From: an uncultured Gemmatimonadales bacterium
GTDB taxonomy: Bacteria; Gemmatimonadota; Gemmatimonadetes; JACCXV01; JAHWKZ01
Direction: 5' to 3'
Length of the DNA stretch: 64,000 nucleotides
NCBI GenBank assembly: GCA_947259315.1
Contig: CAMYLR010000009.1
Location: 69,630 to 133,629, forward strand
Of this stretch, positions 27,390-36,999 are shown in pieces (the stretch's first letter is position 1; each line of letters opens with the position of its first letter). The notes beneath the pieces were generated by a model, which saw only the letters and a program-made list of their open reading frames with translations, was not told the DNA's origin and did not search any database. Both the position numbers and the translations under genes were made by a program.

Positions 27390-27670
27390 GTTTCTACCTC
27401 CAACCGGTGATAATTATCCCCGAAGAGATTCTGTTCTTGTTCTACTTATAACTTCACTAAGTAGTAGAAATAGGGACCGCTGACTTGTGGAACAGTAGAT
27501 CACTGTAACCCGAAACCTCAGAAAAAATGGAGTGTCTGACGGTCATGATAGATGGCTCATATATCTGACTGTAGTGTGGACAGAGTTGTGGTCGCTGGGG
27601 AAACTTTCAAAAGCTCGCTATAGCCCCCATTAATTCCCCAATTTTGCTACCACTTTTCCAACACCAAGGG
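27390..27670. other. dnaA-dnaN intergenic region, possible oriC
   Basis: This is the longest gene-free stretch of the window and is AT-richer than its surroundings. It holds three sequences matching the DnaA box TTATCCACA at 7 of 9 bases, on either strand: TTATCCCCG near 27414, TGTGGAACA near 27486 and TGTGGACAG near 27575. A 7-bp inverted repeat (TTCTACT ... AGTAGAA, 27440-27469) lies in it. The place is a standard origin site, but no perfect box is present. Confidence 0.4.
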
Positions 27671-29053
27671 TCACGACGCAATTCGCTCGCGCAGTTGCTC
27701 AATTCGCATTCTAATGACTCGACTGTCCTTGATCTCATTTTCCACCTTGTCACAAGCATGAATGACAGTCGTGTGATCGCGCCCGCCGAACGCTTGACCA
27801 ATTTCAACAAGGGGAAGGTCCGTGAGTTGACGACACAAGAGCATCGCAATTTGCCGTGGTACGGTGAGATTCTTCGTTCGCTTTCGAGACTTCAACCCCT
27901 CGACAGTAACACCGTACTCGGAGGCGACCTCGGTTTGGATACGATCTACGGTAACGCGGACAGTCTCCGTGGTGAGGATGTTCTTTAGAACTTCCTCAGC
28001 CAACTCGATCGTTATGTCGGAGCCGTTGAGACTGGAATGCGCCATCAGACGAATCAACGAACCTTCCAGCTCACGCACGTTTGATTTGACGTTCTTGGCG
28101 ATAAACAGGACCACGTCCTGAGGAATCTCGAGGCTGCTGCGATCCGCCTTGTGCTGCAGAATGGCAATTCGGGTTTCCAGGTCTGGCGGCTGAATATCGA
28201 CCACCAGGCCCCACTCGAATCGGGAGACCAAACGCTCCTCGAGCGTCGGAATCTCTTTTGGTGGTCGATCGCTGGTAACGACGATCTGCTTGTGAGCGTC
28301 GTACAGAGCATTAAACGTGTGAAAGAACTCCTCCTGGGTGGCGTCCTTACCTTGAAGAAACTGGACGTCGTCAATAAGCAGGAGATCCATTTTTCGGTAC
28401 TTGTTGCGGAAATCGAGCGTCTTTCCGAACTGCAGAGCTTCGATCATCTGGTTCATGAATGTCTCGGCCGACAGGTAGCAGACCCGTTCGAGCCTCTCGA
28501 ATGCGAGCGACGTGTTCCCAATCGCCTGCATGAGATGGGTTTTGCCGAGCCCTACGCCCCCGTAGATAAACAGCGGGTTGTACGTCTGCGCCGGCTTCTC
28601 GGCCACGGCCAACGAGGCCGCATGGGCCCACTGATTGGAGTTGCCAACCACGAAGGTGTCGAACGTATAGCGTGGGTTGAGCGGCAAACCCAGATTGACC
28701 GATCCACGGGCTGGCTTGGTCCCAACTCGGCGATCGGGTTGCCCACTGGCATCGACCGGCCTTGGTCTATCCGCAGCGTGGCCCACGGTTTCGTCCTCCA
28801 ACGATTTGAACGACATCTTGAGCTTGCGGTCAAAGAGCGACCCGGCGATCTCGGAGAGCACTCTTCCGTATTGGCCGCCGATGTAATCGACCGCGAATTG
28901 GTTTTTGACGATCACAAGGAGCTCGTCGCCCGACAGCGCCACCGCTTCGGTGGGCTCAAACCACGTGCGGAAAGTCTGCGGGTTGATGACCTTGGAAGCC
29001 TGGCCGAGTATCTGTGACCAAACCTCAGGCGCGGTGAGTTCGCTCGACTGCAA
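27671..29053 (-). CDS. dnaA: Chromosomal replication initiator protein DnaA
   Basis: DnaA opens the origin and recruits the helicase. The 460-residue protein has domain I (VWSQILGQASKVINPQTFRTWF, first part), a short linker, the AAA+ domain with Walker A GGVGLGKT at 165-172 and Walker B LLLIDDVQFLQG, and the DNA-binding domain IV with the DnaA signature GGRDHTTVIHACDKV near the end. The start is TTG, with GGAG five bases upstream. A strong promoter lies 73 bases upstream. It heads the long minus-strand run of replication genes. Confidence 0.97.
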   Translation of the reverse strand: MQSSELTAPEVWSQILGQASKVINPQTFRTWFEPTEAVALSGDELLVIVKNQFAVDYIGGQYGRVLSEIAGSLFDRKLKMSFKSLEDETVGHAADRPRPVDASGQPDRRVGTKPARGSVNLGLPLNPRYTFDTFVVGNSNQWAHAASLAVAEKPAQTYNPLFIYGGVGLGKTHLMQAIGNTSLAFERLERVCYLSAETFMNQMIEALQFGKTLDFRNKYRKMDLLLIDDVQFLQGKDATQEEFFHTFNALYDAHKQIVVTSDRPPKEIPTLEERLVSRFEWGLVVDIQPPDLETRIAILQHKADRSSLEIPQDVVLFIAKNVKSNVRELEGSLIRLMAHSSLNGSDITIELAEEVLKNILTTETVRVTVDRIQTEVASEYGVTVEGLKSRKRTKNLTVPRQIAMLLCRQLTDLPLVEIGQAFGGRDHTTVIHACDKVENEIKDSRVIRMRIEQLRERIAS

Positions 29054-29125
29054 CGTCTCCGCTCAGCTGGAAATTGGAAGGGTATGTCAACAACAACAAT
29101 GCTGCGGCGTCGAGAGGAATTTCAT

Positions 29126-29154
29126 AGTAGCCGGGCGCATGTCGGGTGTCAACA
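29126..29154 (-). promoter_or_regulatory. Sigma-70 type promoter of dnaA
   Basis: On the minus strand TTGACA (29154-29149) and TACTAT (29131-29126) are separated by exactly 17 bases. The predicted leader to dnaA is about 65 bases. Confidence 0.65.
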
Positions 29155-29189
29155 GGCGCGAGAAAAAACTTTCGACGTTTGAGTTTCTG

Positions 29190-29217
29190 TTGACGCTTTC
29201 AACCAGCGATCTATATT
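29190..29217 (+). promoter_or_regulatory. Sigma-70 type promoter of rpmH-rnpA-yidD-yidC
   Basis: TTGACG (29190-29195), a 16-base spacer and TATATT (29212-29217) point toward rpmH, whose ATG is 64 bases further on. It is back to back with the dnaA promoter. Confidence 0.6.
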
Positions 29218-29281
29218 TCCTGGCCGTTTTAGATGATTCAATGCGACCGCCTCGGCGGTCGCCATTTAGAGGCGAACTTCC

Positions 29282-29443
29282 ATGAAGCGAACGTATCAGC
29301 CAAGCCGCAGAAAACGTCGCAATAAGCACGGTTTTCGCGCCCGCATGAAATCGCGAAACGGTCGCAAGATCCTCGCCCGGCGGCGGCGGAGGGGTCGCGC
29401 TAAACTCAGCGTGTCAGCGGAGTTCGGCCGGAAGCGGCGCTAG
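29282..29443 (+). CDS. rpmH: 50S ribosomal protein L34
   Basis: L34 is a tiny, very basic protein of the large ribosomal subunit. The 53-residue sequence begins [20 protein letters not shown] and continues with [22 protein letters not shown] (both conserved), then a short extra tail ending EFGRKRR. It stands between dnaA and rnpA, its near-universal position. An AGAGG sequence lies shortly before the ATG. Its own promoter is at 29190. Confidence 0.96.
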   Translation: MKRTYQPSRRKRRNKHGFRARMKSRNGRKILARRRRRGRAKLSVSAEFGRKRR

Positions 29444-29467
29444 GCGGCGTCAAGAATCCTTCACAGC

Positions 29468-29815
29468 GTGGGGAACTTGGTGGGCCAGATCCCGCGGGGT
29501 CGTCGGATTACCACGCGCCGCGAGATCCTATCGTTGCTGAGAGGCCGGCGCGTGCGAGGCAGGGCACTGGAGTTGTTCTGGCGGCCAGCCGCGCAGGACA
29601 GCCCTCGCGGGGCTTGTATCACGCCAAAATTCGGGCACACCAGCGTTGAGCGAAACCGTCTGCGGCGTCGGCTCAAGGAGCTGATGCGGGCCACTGTTCT
29701 CGCCAGCCCGCAACCGCGCGACTACCTCGTCCGTGCCCGCCCGACAGCCTACGAGCTCGATTTCGCGGCCTTGGATATGGCCTTGAAAGCGCTGCTCGAC
29801 GAGATCGGAGAGTGA
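29468..29815 (+). CDS. rnpA: Ribonuclease P protein component
   Basis: RnpA is the protein partner of the RNase P RNA that trims the 5' ends of tRNAs. The 115-residue basic protein has the RNR motif, ERNRLRRRLKELMR, and the central strand segment GRALELFWRPA. GTG 29468 is the first start after rpmH and lacks a clear ribosome-binding site. A later start is possible. It ends in a GTGA overlap with yidD. Confidence 0.9.
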   Translation: MGNLVGQIPRGRRITTRREILSLLRGRRVRGRALELFWRPAAQDSPRGACITPKFGHTSVERNRLRRRLKELMRATVLASPQPRDYLVRARPTAYELDFAALDMALKALLDEIGE

Positions 29816-30057
29816 TCGTGAAGTCGTTGGTAGTATTGCCGATACGAGCTTACCAGGTGTTATTTGCCTGGACGCCTTCCTCGTGTCGTTATTACCCCAG
29901 TTGCTCGGCCTACGCGATTGAGGCGATCGAGACTCACGGCGTGGGCCGCGGCGCTTGGCTGGCCGTGCGCCGGATCCTCAGGTGCCATCCGTGGCGGGCC
30001 GGTGGGGTTGACCCGGTGCCGCCGCGTCCTGCGGGCGAGGAGATGAGCCGTCGGTGA
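29812..30057 (+). CDS. yidD: Membrane protein insertion efficiency factor
   Basis: YidD is a small membrane-associated protein that aids YidC-dependent insertion. The 81-residue protein has the conserved IRAYQVLFAWTPSSCRYYPSCSAYAIEAIETHG region, whose key piece is SCRYYPSCSAYA, and the basic RRILRCHPWRAGGVDPVP end. It overlaps rnpA (GTGA) and yidC (GTGA). A second GTG two codons in could also serve as start. Confidence 0.92.
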   Translation: MIVKSLVVLPIRAYQVLFAWTPSSCRYYPSCSAYAIEAIETHGVGRGAWLAVRRILRCHPWRAGGVDPVPPRPAGEEMSRR

Positions 30058-31712
30058 ACGACCAACGACGAGTTCTGCTGGCGTTTCTGCTGATGGCCGC
30101 GGTTTTGGCTTTTTCGCAGTGGTGGTATTCTCAGATGAGCCCACCGGAGGAGGCGCCCCCGAGAGAGGGTGCACCGCCGGAAGCCGTTGCCCCGCCGCCC
30201 ACAGCCGCGCCGATTGAGACGCCACCGCCGACGCCAGTGCCAGCGGCGCCGGCGACAGTCGATAACGAACTGTTGGCTGGCCAACGGTCGCCGGCTTCGG
30301 TGATCGTTGAAACGCCCTTCTACCGCGCCGCGATCGACCCCAAGGGGGGTACGCTGGGGGCGATCGAGCTGAACCGGTACCCCTCATTTACCGACTCGGG
30401 GCCGGTCCAGTTGGTTCCAGAGACGGCGAGCTTCCTGCGGCGGGCGGCGGATTTGGGCACCCACCGCCTAGCGTTGAGCGATATCCGCTTCGCGGTCAGC
30501 GATACCCTGCTGCAACTCGGTCCCGGGGACGAGGGGCGGGATCTGACGCTGCGCTACAAGTCAGGGGAACGCGCGATAACGCAGACGTACCGCTTCGACC
30601 CGTCGGGGTACGTCATCGATTACGAGCTCGATGTCGGCTCCTCGGAAAACGGGCTCTTGGTGACGAGCCTGGGCCCGCGGTTGGAGTCAAACGAGAAAAA
30701 TACCCGGGACGATTATGGTCAGATGCGCGCGGTGGCGCGGGTCGACGGAGAGGTCATCAGCCGACAGGCCAAGGAGGTTGACGAGGGCGAGGCGCTGGCG
30801 CTGGCCGGGGATGTGGATTGGGCGGGGATTCGGAGCAAGTACTTCTTGGCGGTCGTAATGGCGGCTTCCGAGGACGAGCTGCTGAGCGCCGCGACGATGG
30901 AGGGTGAGGCGAGCGACAGCTTGCCGCTGGTCGACGTGGCGGTGGGGGCACGGATTCGGGACGGGCGGGCGGCGTATCGGCTCTACGTGGGGCCCCAGGA
31001 GTACCAACGCTTGTCGCAGCTCAACGAGGGGTTGGACGATGTGAGCCAGTACGGCTGGTCGTGGATCCGTTGGATGATCACGCCGTTCGCAAAGCTGTGC
31101 GTGATCATCATGTTGTGGCTGCACAACTTCATCCCGAGCTACGGCCTCGTGCTGACGGTTTTTGCGCTCTTGGTTCGAGTAGTAACATGGCCGTTAACGA
31201 CCAAATCTTATCAATCCATCCGAGCGATGCAGAAGCTGCAGCCCGAGCTCCAACGCGTTCGTGAGCAGTACAAGGCGGACCCCCAGAGGATGCAGCAGGA
31301 GACGATGGCGCTCTACAAGGAGAAAAAGGTCAACCCGCTTGGCGGGTGCCTGCCGAACCTGATCCCGATGCCGATCTTGTTCGCGTTGTTCTTCGTGTTC
31401 CAATCCACCATCGAGTTCCGGGGTCAACCGTTCTTGTGGTTGGGAGATCTCTCGCAGCCGGATCCGTTGTATATCCTGCCCGTGTTCATGGGGGCGACGA
31501 TCTACGCATCGTCGAAGCTGACCACCACCGACCCGAAGATGGCCGCTATGACGTACGTCATGCCGGTCGTGCTGACGTTTGTGTTTCTGAACCTGGCGGC
31601 GGGGCTGGTGTTGTACTATGCGCTGTCCAATCTGCTAACATTTGTTCAGCAATGGTGGCTAAAGCACAGTATGGGACACATGGACGGTGAAGCGGCGGAG
31701 GCGGCGGGGTGA
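30054..31712 (+). CDS. yidC: Membrane protein insertase YidC
   Basis: YidC inserts proteins into the cytoplasmic membrane. The 552-residue protein is the Gram-negative type. It has one N-terminal membrane segment (LLAFLLMAAVLAFSQWWY), a Pro-rich linker, a large periplasmic beta domain (about residues 75-330), then the 60KD-IMP core. The core shows WIRWMITPFAKLCVIIMLW, VRVVTWPLTTKSYQSIRAMQKLQPE with the conserved Arg, GGCLPNLIPMPILFALFFVF and two further membrane helices. The C-terminal tail is short. It starts with GTG overlapping yidD's stop. Confidence 0.96.
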   Translation: MNDQRRVLLAFLLMAAVLAFSQWWYSQMSPPEEAPPREGAPPEAVAPPPTAAPIETPPPTPVPAAPATVDNELLAGQRSPASVIVETPFYRAAIDPKGGTLGAIELNRYPSFTDSGPVQLVPETASFLRRAADLGTHRLALSDIRFAVSDTLLQLGPGDEGRDLTLRYKSGERAITQTYRFDPSGYVIDYELDVGSSENGLLVTSLGPRLESNEKNTRDDYGQMRAVARVDGEVISRQAKEVDEGEALALAGDVDWAGIRSKYFLAVVMAASEDELLSAATMEGEASDSLPLVDVAVGARIRDGRAAYRLYVGPQEYQRLSQLNEGLDDVSQYGWSWIRWMITPFAKLCVIIMLWLHNFIPSYGLVLTVFALLVRVVTWPLTTKSYQSIRAMQKLQPELQRVREQYKADPQRMQQETMALYKEKKVNPLGGCLPNLIPMPILFALFFVFQSTIEFRGQPFLWLGDLSQPDPLYILPVFMGATIYASSKLTTTDPKMAAMTYVMPVVLTFVFLNLAAGLVLYYALSNLLTFVQQWWLKHSMGHMDGEAAEAAG

Positions 31713-31842
31713 AGTTGCATCGCGACCGGGCTGGGGACAGATTGGTCTTGGGAATGAATAATCCGTCGGTCATTCAAAAGATAGTACGAAGCCGAACAAT
31801 CGCCGTGGACCGGCTGGAAGGTGGCGGCAGGGCGGGATATCG

Positions 31843-32829
31843 ATGAGTCGCGCCACAAACGACCGGCCACCGACCGCGGAACAGGCACGAGCCCGATTGG
31901 AGGAGGAGCTCGACCGGGCGTTCGCCGACGATCCTCCCGTGACCAGGGCCGATACTCAGGCCCATGTTTCACGTGAAACATCGGCCGTCGCGGAATCCGG
32001 CCCGGTTTCCAGCCCCGCAAGAACCGCCCTCGCCAGCGAAACGGCGGGCGAACCCGAAGGGCAGTACAGCACCGCCCGGCTGATCGCGATCGCCAATCAG
32101 AAAGGTGGGGTCGGCAAGACGACGACCGCCGTCAACCTCGCTGCTTCGTTGGCGGTGGCCGAGCGACGAACGCTGCTGGTCGATCTCGACCCCCAGGGCA
32201 ACGCCTCGAGCGGTCTGGGCATCCACAAGGAGACGCTCGGCTCGAGCGTCTACGACGTGATCGTCAACGACGCGGCGATGCGCGATGTGGTGGTTCAGAC
32301 CTCGATGGAGTATCTCGATGTGGCCCCGGCCACGGTCGATCTGTTCGGGGCCGAGGTCGAGTTGGTCAGCGCCATCGGGCGCGAGCATCGGCTCAGAGAT
32401 GCGCTGGCCGATTTACGGGGTGATTACGAGTTCATCTTCGTCGATTGTCCGCCATCCCTCGGCCTGCTGACAGTGAATGCGCTGACGGCGGTCGATTCGG
32501 TGCTGATCCCGATCCAGTGCGAGTACTATGCGCTGGAAGGGCTGTCGCAACTGTTGGGCACGATCCGGATCGTTCAGAAGCGGCTCAACCGGGATCTCAC
32601 GATCGAGGGCGTCCTGTTGACGATGTACGATTCGCGGTTGAATCTCGCGCGGCAAGTGCAAGACGAAGCGGTTGAGTACTTCGGTAAAAGCGTGTACGAT
32701 ACAGTCATCCCTCGTAACGTGCGGCTGTCGGAGGCACCAAGCTTCGGCAAGCCGGTGATTCTCTATGACATTCTGTCGGTCGGCGCGGAGAGTTACATGA
32801 AGCTCGCAGAGGAGTTGATCGCGCGGTGA
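31843..32829 (+). CDS. parA: Chromosome partitioning ATPase ParA (Soj)
   Basis: ParA uses ATP and non-specific DNA binding to move ParB-parS complexes apart. The 328-residue protein has a deviant Walker A KGGVGKTTTAVNLAAS near residues 87-95, DLDPQGNASSG, and FVDCPPSLGLLTVNAL. About 78 residues precede the ATPase core, far more than usual, and look unstructured and acidic. This extension holds a parS site as coding sequence for His41-Thr46. ATG 31843 is the first start; a shorter protein starting within the extension cannot be excluded. parB follows with a GTGA overlap. About 130 bases before the gene hold nothing I recognise except a small inverted repeat. Confidence 0.95.
   Translation: MSRATNDRPPTAEQARARLEEELDRAFADDPPVTRADTQAHVSRETSAVAESGPVSSPARTALASETAGEPEGQYSTARLIAIANQKGGVGKTTTAVNLAASLAVAERRTLLVDLDPQGNASSGLGIHKETLGSSVYDVIVNDAAMRDVVVQTSMEYLDVAPATVDLFGAEVELVSAIGREHRLRDALADLRGDYEFIFVDCPPSLGLLTVNALTAVDSVLIPIQCEYYALEGLSQLLGTIRIVQKRLNRDLTIEGVLLTMYDSRLNLARQVQDEAVEYFGKSVYDTVIPRNVRLSEAPSFGKPVILYDILSVGAESYMKLAEELIAR
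31965..31980. promoter_or_regulatory. parS: parS centromere site
   Basis: TGTTTCACGTGAAACA is a perfect match to the conserved 16-base palindromic parS site bound by ParB. It lies inside the parA coding sequence, where it codes for HVSRET. It marks this region as close to the replication origin. Confidence 0.95.
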
Positions 32830-33707
32830 CCCAACAGCGACGACTGGGGAAAGGGCTCGGGGCTCTGCTGGGGGAATCAGCGCTAGAGGCGACGCGCGCC
32901 GAACAGCTTGGCGGGACGCTGGAAGTCGACGTCGGCCGCATCGTGCCGAACCGGTACCAGCCGCGGCAGACGTTCGATGACAGCTCGATCGCGGAGCTAG
33001 CGGAGTCGATCGGCCAAAAGGGTGTGCTCCAGCCGCTGATCGTCACTCCACGCGCCGAGGGGGACTACATGCTGGTGTCGGGAGAGCGGCGCCTACGGGC
33101 CGCGCGGCAGGCCGGTCTCTCGGCGGTGCCGGTGCTCGTTCGCGACGTTGGCGATCGAGAGCTGCTGGAGATCGCGCTGATCGAGAATCTCCAGCGCGAG
33201 GATCTCGACGCTATAGAGGAAGCGGTTGGTTATCAGCAGCTGATGGAAGGGTTCGGCTTGACCCAGGCCGAGGTCGGCGCACAGGTCGGCCGCAGCCGGC
33301 CGGCGGTGACGAACGCTCTCCGACTGCTCGAGCTGCCGGACGCGGTGCAGTCGATGATCAGGGACGGCGCGCTGTCGGCGGGACATGGTCGGGCCCTGCT
33401 CGGGATAAAGGACCCCCGCCGGATCACCCCGCTTGCGCGAAAGGCCGCGAAGGGCGGGTATTCGGTCCGGCAGGTCGAACGTCTCGTCAAGCGCGAGGCC
33501 AGGAGCAAGAAGAAAGCGCCAGAGAAGCCGGCGGCAACCACCGACGACGCTGAACGCGCGCGGCTCGAGGAGGAGCTTCAGCGACAACTCGGAACGCGAG
33601 TCAAGATCCACTTGGAGAAGACGGGCAAGGGGCGCATCGAGGTCGCGTTCTATTCGCTTGAGGATCTGGAGCGCTTGGCGGAGAGGCTGGGGGCCGGGTC
33701 AGCATGA
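32826..33707 (+). CDS. parB: Chromosome partitioning protein ParB (Spo0J)
   Basis: ParB is a CTPase clamp that loads at parS and spreads on DNA. The 293-residue protein starts with the ParA-contacting motif RRLGKGLGALLG. It has the nucleotide-binding domain with NRYQPRQTF, SGERRLRAARQAGLSAVPVLVR (GERR motif) and IENLQREDLDAIEEA, then the helix-turn-helix LTQAEVGAQVGRSRPAVTNALRLL and a C-terminal dimerisation domain. GTG 32826 overlaps parA's stop. An ATGA overlap joins it to the M23 peptidase gene. Confidence 0.96.
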   Translation: MTQQRRLGKGLGALLGESALEATRAEQLGGTLEVDVGRIVPNRYQPRQTFDDSSIAELAESIGQKGVLQPLIVTPRAEGDYMLVSGERRLRAARQAGLSAVPVLVRDVGDRELLEIALIENLQREDLDAIEEAVGYQQLMEGFGLTQAEVGAQVGRSRPAVTNALRLLELPDAVQSMIRDGALSAGHGRALLGIKDPRRITPLARKAAKGGYSVRQVERLVKREARSKKKAPEKPAATTDDAERARLEEELQRQLGTRVKIHLEKTGKGRIEVAFYSLEDLERLAERLGAGSA

Positions 33708-34420
33708 GAGACAAGCACCTGACGCTGCTCGTGGTCCCACACGACGAACACAACGTGCGGCAGATCCGTTTGTCGTACCGCCGGCTACAGGTACTGGCCG
33801 CCGTGCTCGGGGTGGTGCTGGTGACGGTCCTCGTGGCGATCGCATCTTACGGGCGGGTGGCCGCACGCGCCGGTCGTGCCGTCGCGCTCGAACAGGAGAA
33901 CGCTCGCTTGGAGGCAGAGAACGCAAAAGTAAACGCGATCGCGATGAACCTGGCGCGGACCGAACAAGCCTACGAACAGATCCGCTCGATGGCGGGTTTG
34001 ACCCCCGATGTGTTGCCGGTCGAAGACGTGCAGCAGGCTGATGCCGAGCCACGATCGCCAAGGGGATGGCCGTTGACGACGAAGGGCTTTGTCACCGCGC
34101 CGTTCGACAGCGACGAGGGCCATTCGGGCGTGGACATCGCCGTGCCCAGCAACACCCCGGTGGTAGCGACCGCCGGGGGACAGGTCAGAGAGAGCGGCTC
34201 GGACGCGGTTCTGGGAGAGTATGTCGTGATCGATCACGACGACGGCTACGAGACGATGTACGCGCACAATGCGAACCGGCTGGTTAGTACCGGGGCCGTG
34301 GTCGAGCGCGGCCAGACGATCGCTTACAGTGGGAATACCGGCCGTTCGACGGCGCCGCACCTCCACTACGAGGTCCGCAGACGGGGCGAGCCGATCGACC
34401 CGGCCCCGTACATGCGTTGA
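33704..34420 (+). CDS. Membrane-anchored M23 (LytM) peptidase
   Basis: This 238-residue protein has one membrane segment (residues 29-48), a short coiled coil (EQENARLEAENAKVNAI) and a C-terminal LytM domain. The zinc ligands look intact: His140 and Asp144 in HSGVDIA, and His221 in HLHYEV, with catalytic His188 (YAH) and His219. It should cut peptide cross-links in peptidoglycan. It overlaps parB (ATGA) and precedes a bactofilin gene by 48 bases. M23 peptidase plus bactofilin pairs shape cells in other bacteria, which is the likely role here. Confidence 0.88.
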   Translation: MRDKHLTLLVVPHDEHNVRQIRLSYRRLQVLAAVLGVVLVTVLVAIASYGRVAARAGRAVALEQENARLEAENAKVNAIAMNLARTEQAYEQIRSMAGLTPDVLPVEDVQQADAEPRSPRGWPLTTKGFVTAPFDSDEGHSGVDIAVPSNTPVVATAGGQVRESGSDAVLGEYVVIDHDDGYETMYAHNANRLVSTGAVVERGQTIAYSGNTGRSTAPHLHYEVRRRGEPIDPAPYMR

Positions 34421-34468
34421 CTGGCCCACTTCGGAGACGAATCCATTTCCCAGTAGGAGGGAAAGAGC

Positions 34469-34924
34469 ATGAGCAAGAGAGAGACGGTGAACGGTGGCCT
34501 CAATTCGTTGCTCGGGACAGGTGTTGACTGCCAGGGCACGGCTCGCGTCGAAGGGACATTGCGCCTCGACGGAACTTTCCGAGGCAACCTCGAGGTGGGG
34601 GACACGTTGGTGATCGGTCAGACCGGTGCGCTGGAGGGCAAGGCGTATGGACGCGAGGTCATTATCGCCGGCCGCTTCAAAGGTGAGGTGATGGGGACCG
34701 AGCAGGTGGAGCTTCAAAAAGGGGCTCGTCTCGAGGGCGACGTGATCACGCGGTCCTTTGTCATCGAACCCGGAGTCTATTTCGCCGGCAACTGCAAGAT
34801 GGAGTTCACCGAGGCCGATGAGGCCAAGCTCAAAGTCGGACCGAAAAGCACCAAGCCAGCCTCGAAACCGAAGAAATCGGACGACGAGGGCGACCAGGCG
34901 GTGCTCCGTTCGCTGTCCAAATGA
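34469..34924 (+). CDS. Bactofilin
   Basis: Bactofilins are polymer-forming cytoskeletal proteins that place cell-wall enzymes. The 151-residue protein has a short head, a right-handed beta-helix core of about 100 residues with repeated Gly-rich turns (CQGTARVEGTLRLDGTFRGNLEVG, partly quoted: GTLRLDGTFRGNLE; then ALEGKAYGREVIIAGRFKGEV) and a charged Lys/Ser tail. A strong ribosome-binding site (AGGAGG) lies ten bases before the ATG. It follows an intact M23 peptidase gene, a known functional pairing. A large hairpin lies 60 bases after its stop. Confidence 0.93.
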   Translation: MSKRETVNGGLNSLLGTGVDCQGTARVEGTLRLDGTFRGNLEVGDTLVIGQTGALEGKAYGREVIIAGRFKGEVMGTEQVELQKGARLEGDVITRSFVIEPGVYFAGNCKMEFTEADEAKLKVGPKSTKPASKPKKSDDEGDQAVLRSLSK

Positions 34925-34984
34925 GGGTTGGTTGACGGGTCGCGTTTGTGCATACGCTCGCATTCGCGTCGCGCGGCCCGTTTA

Positions 34985-35017
34985 GCCGCAACCTGTTGTA
35001 GCACAACGGTTTGCGGC
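34985..35017. terminator. Long hairpin between bactofilin and atpC
   Basis: Two 15-base arms (GCCGCAACCTGTTGT and ACAACGGTTTGCGGC) pair at 13 of 15 positions around a 3-base loop. It lies between two convergent genes, so it could end transcription from both sides. No T-run follows on either strand. Confidence 0.5.
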
Positions 35018-35041
35018 GACAGGCGCCGGTTCCCCCCTCGT

Positions 35042-35060
35042 TTTTCCACAGTTATCCACA
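35042..35060. promoter_or_regulatory. Pair of DnaA boxes
   Basis: TTATCCACA at 35052-35060 is a perfect DnaA box. TTTTCCACA at 35042-35050 differs by one base, and the two lie in the same orientation 10 bases apart. These are the best DnaA boxes I find in the window. They may belong to an origin or to a DnaA-binding control site in the convergent bactofilin-atpC gap. Confidence 0.5.
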
Positions 35061-35088
35061 GGCCACCCCCGTGGACATGCAGAGTCGG

Positions 35089-36989
<1,901 letters not shown>

Positions 36990-36999
36990 TTATGGTCCT

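Noticed and set aside
27390-27670. RNA gene in the dnaA-dnaN gap
   Set aside because: No tRNA or known small-RNA shape is visible; an origin role fits better.
31713-31842. Missing mnmE/mnmG/rsmG between yidC and parA as a deletion
   Set aside because: Their absence here is seen, but the order varies among phyla and they may be elsewhere.
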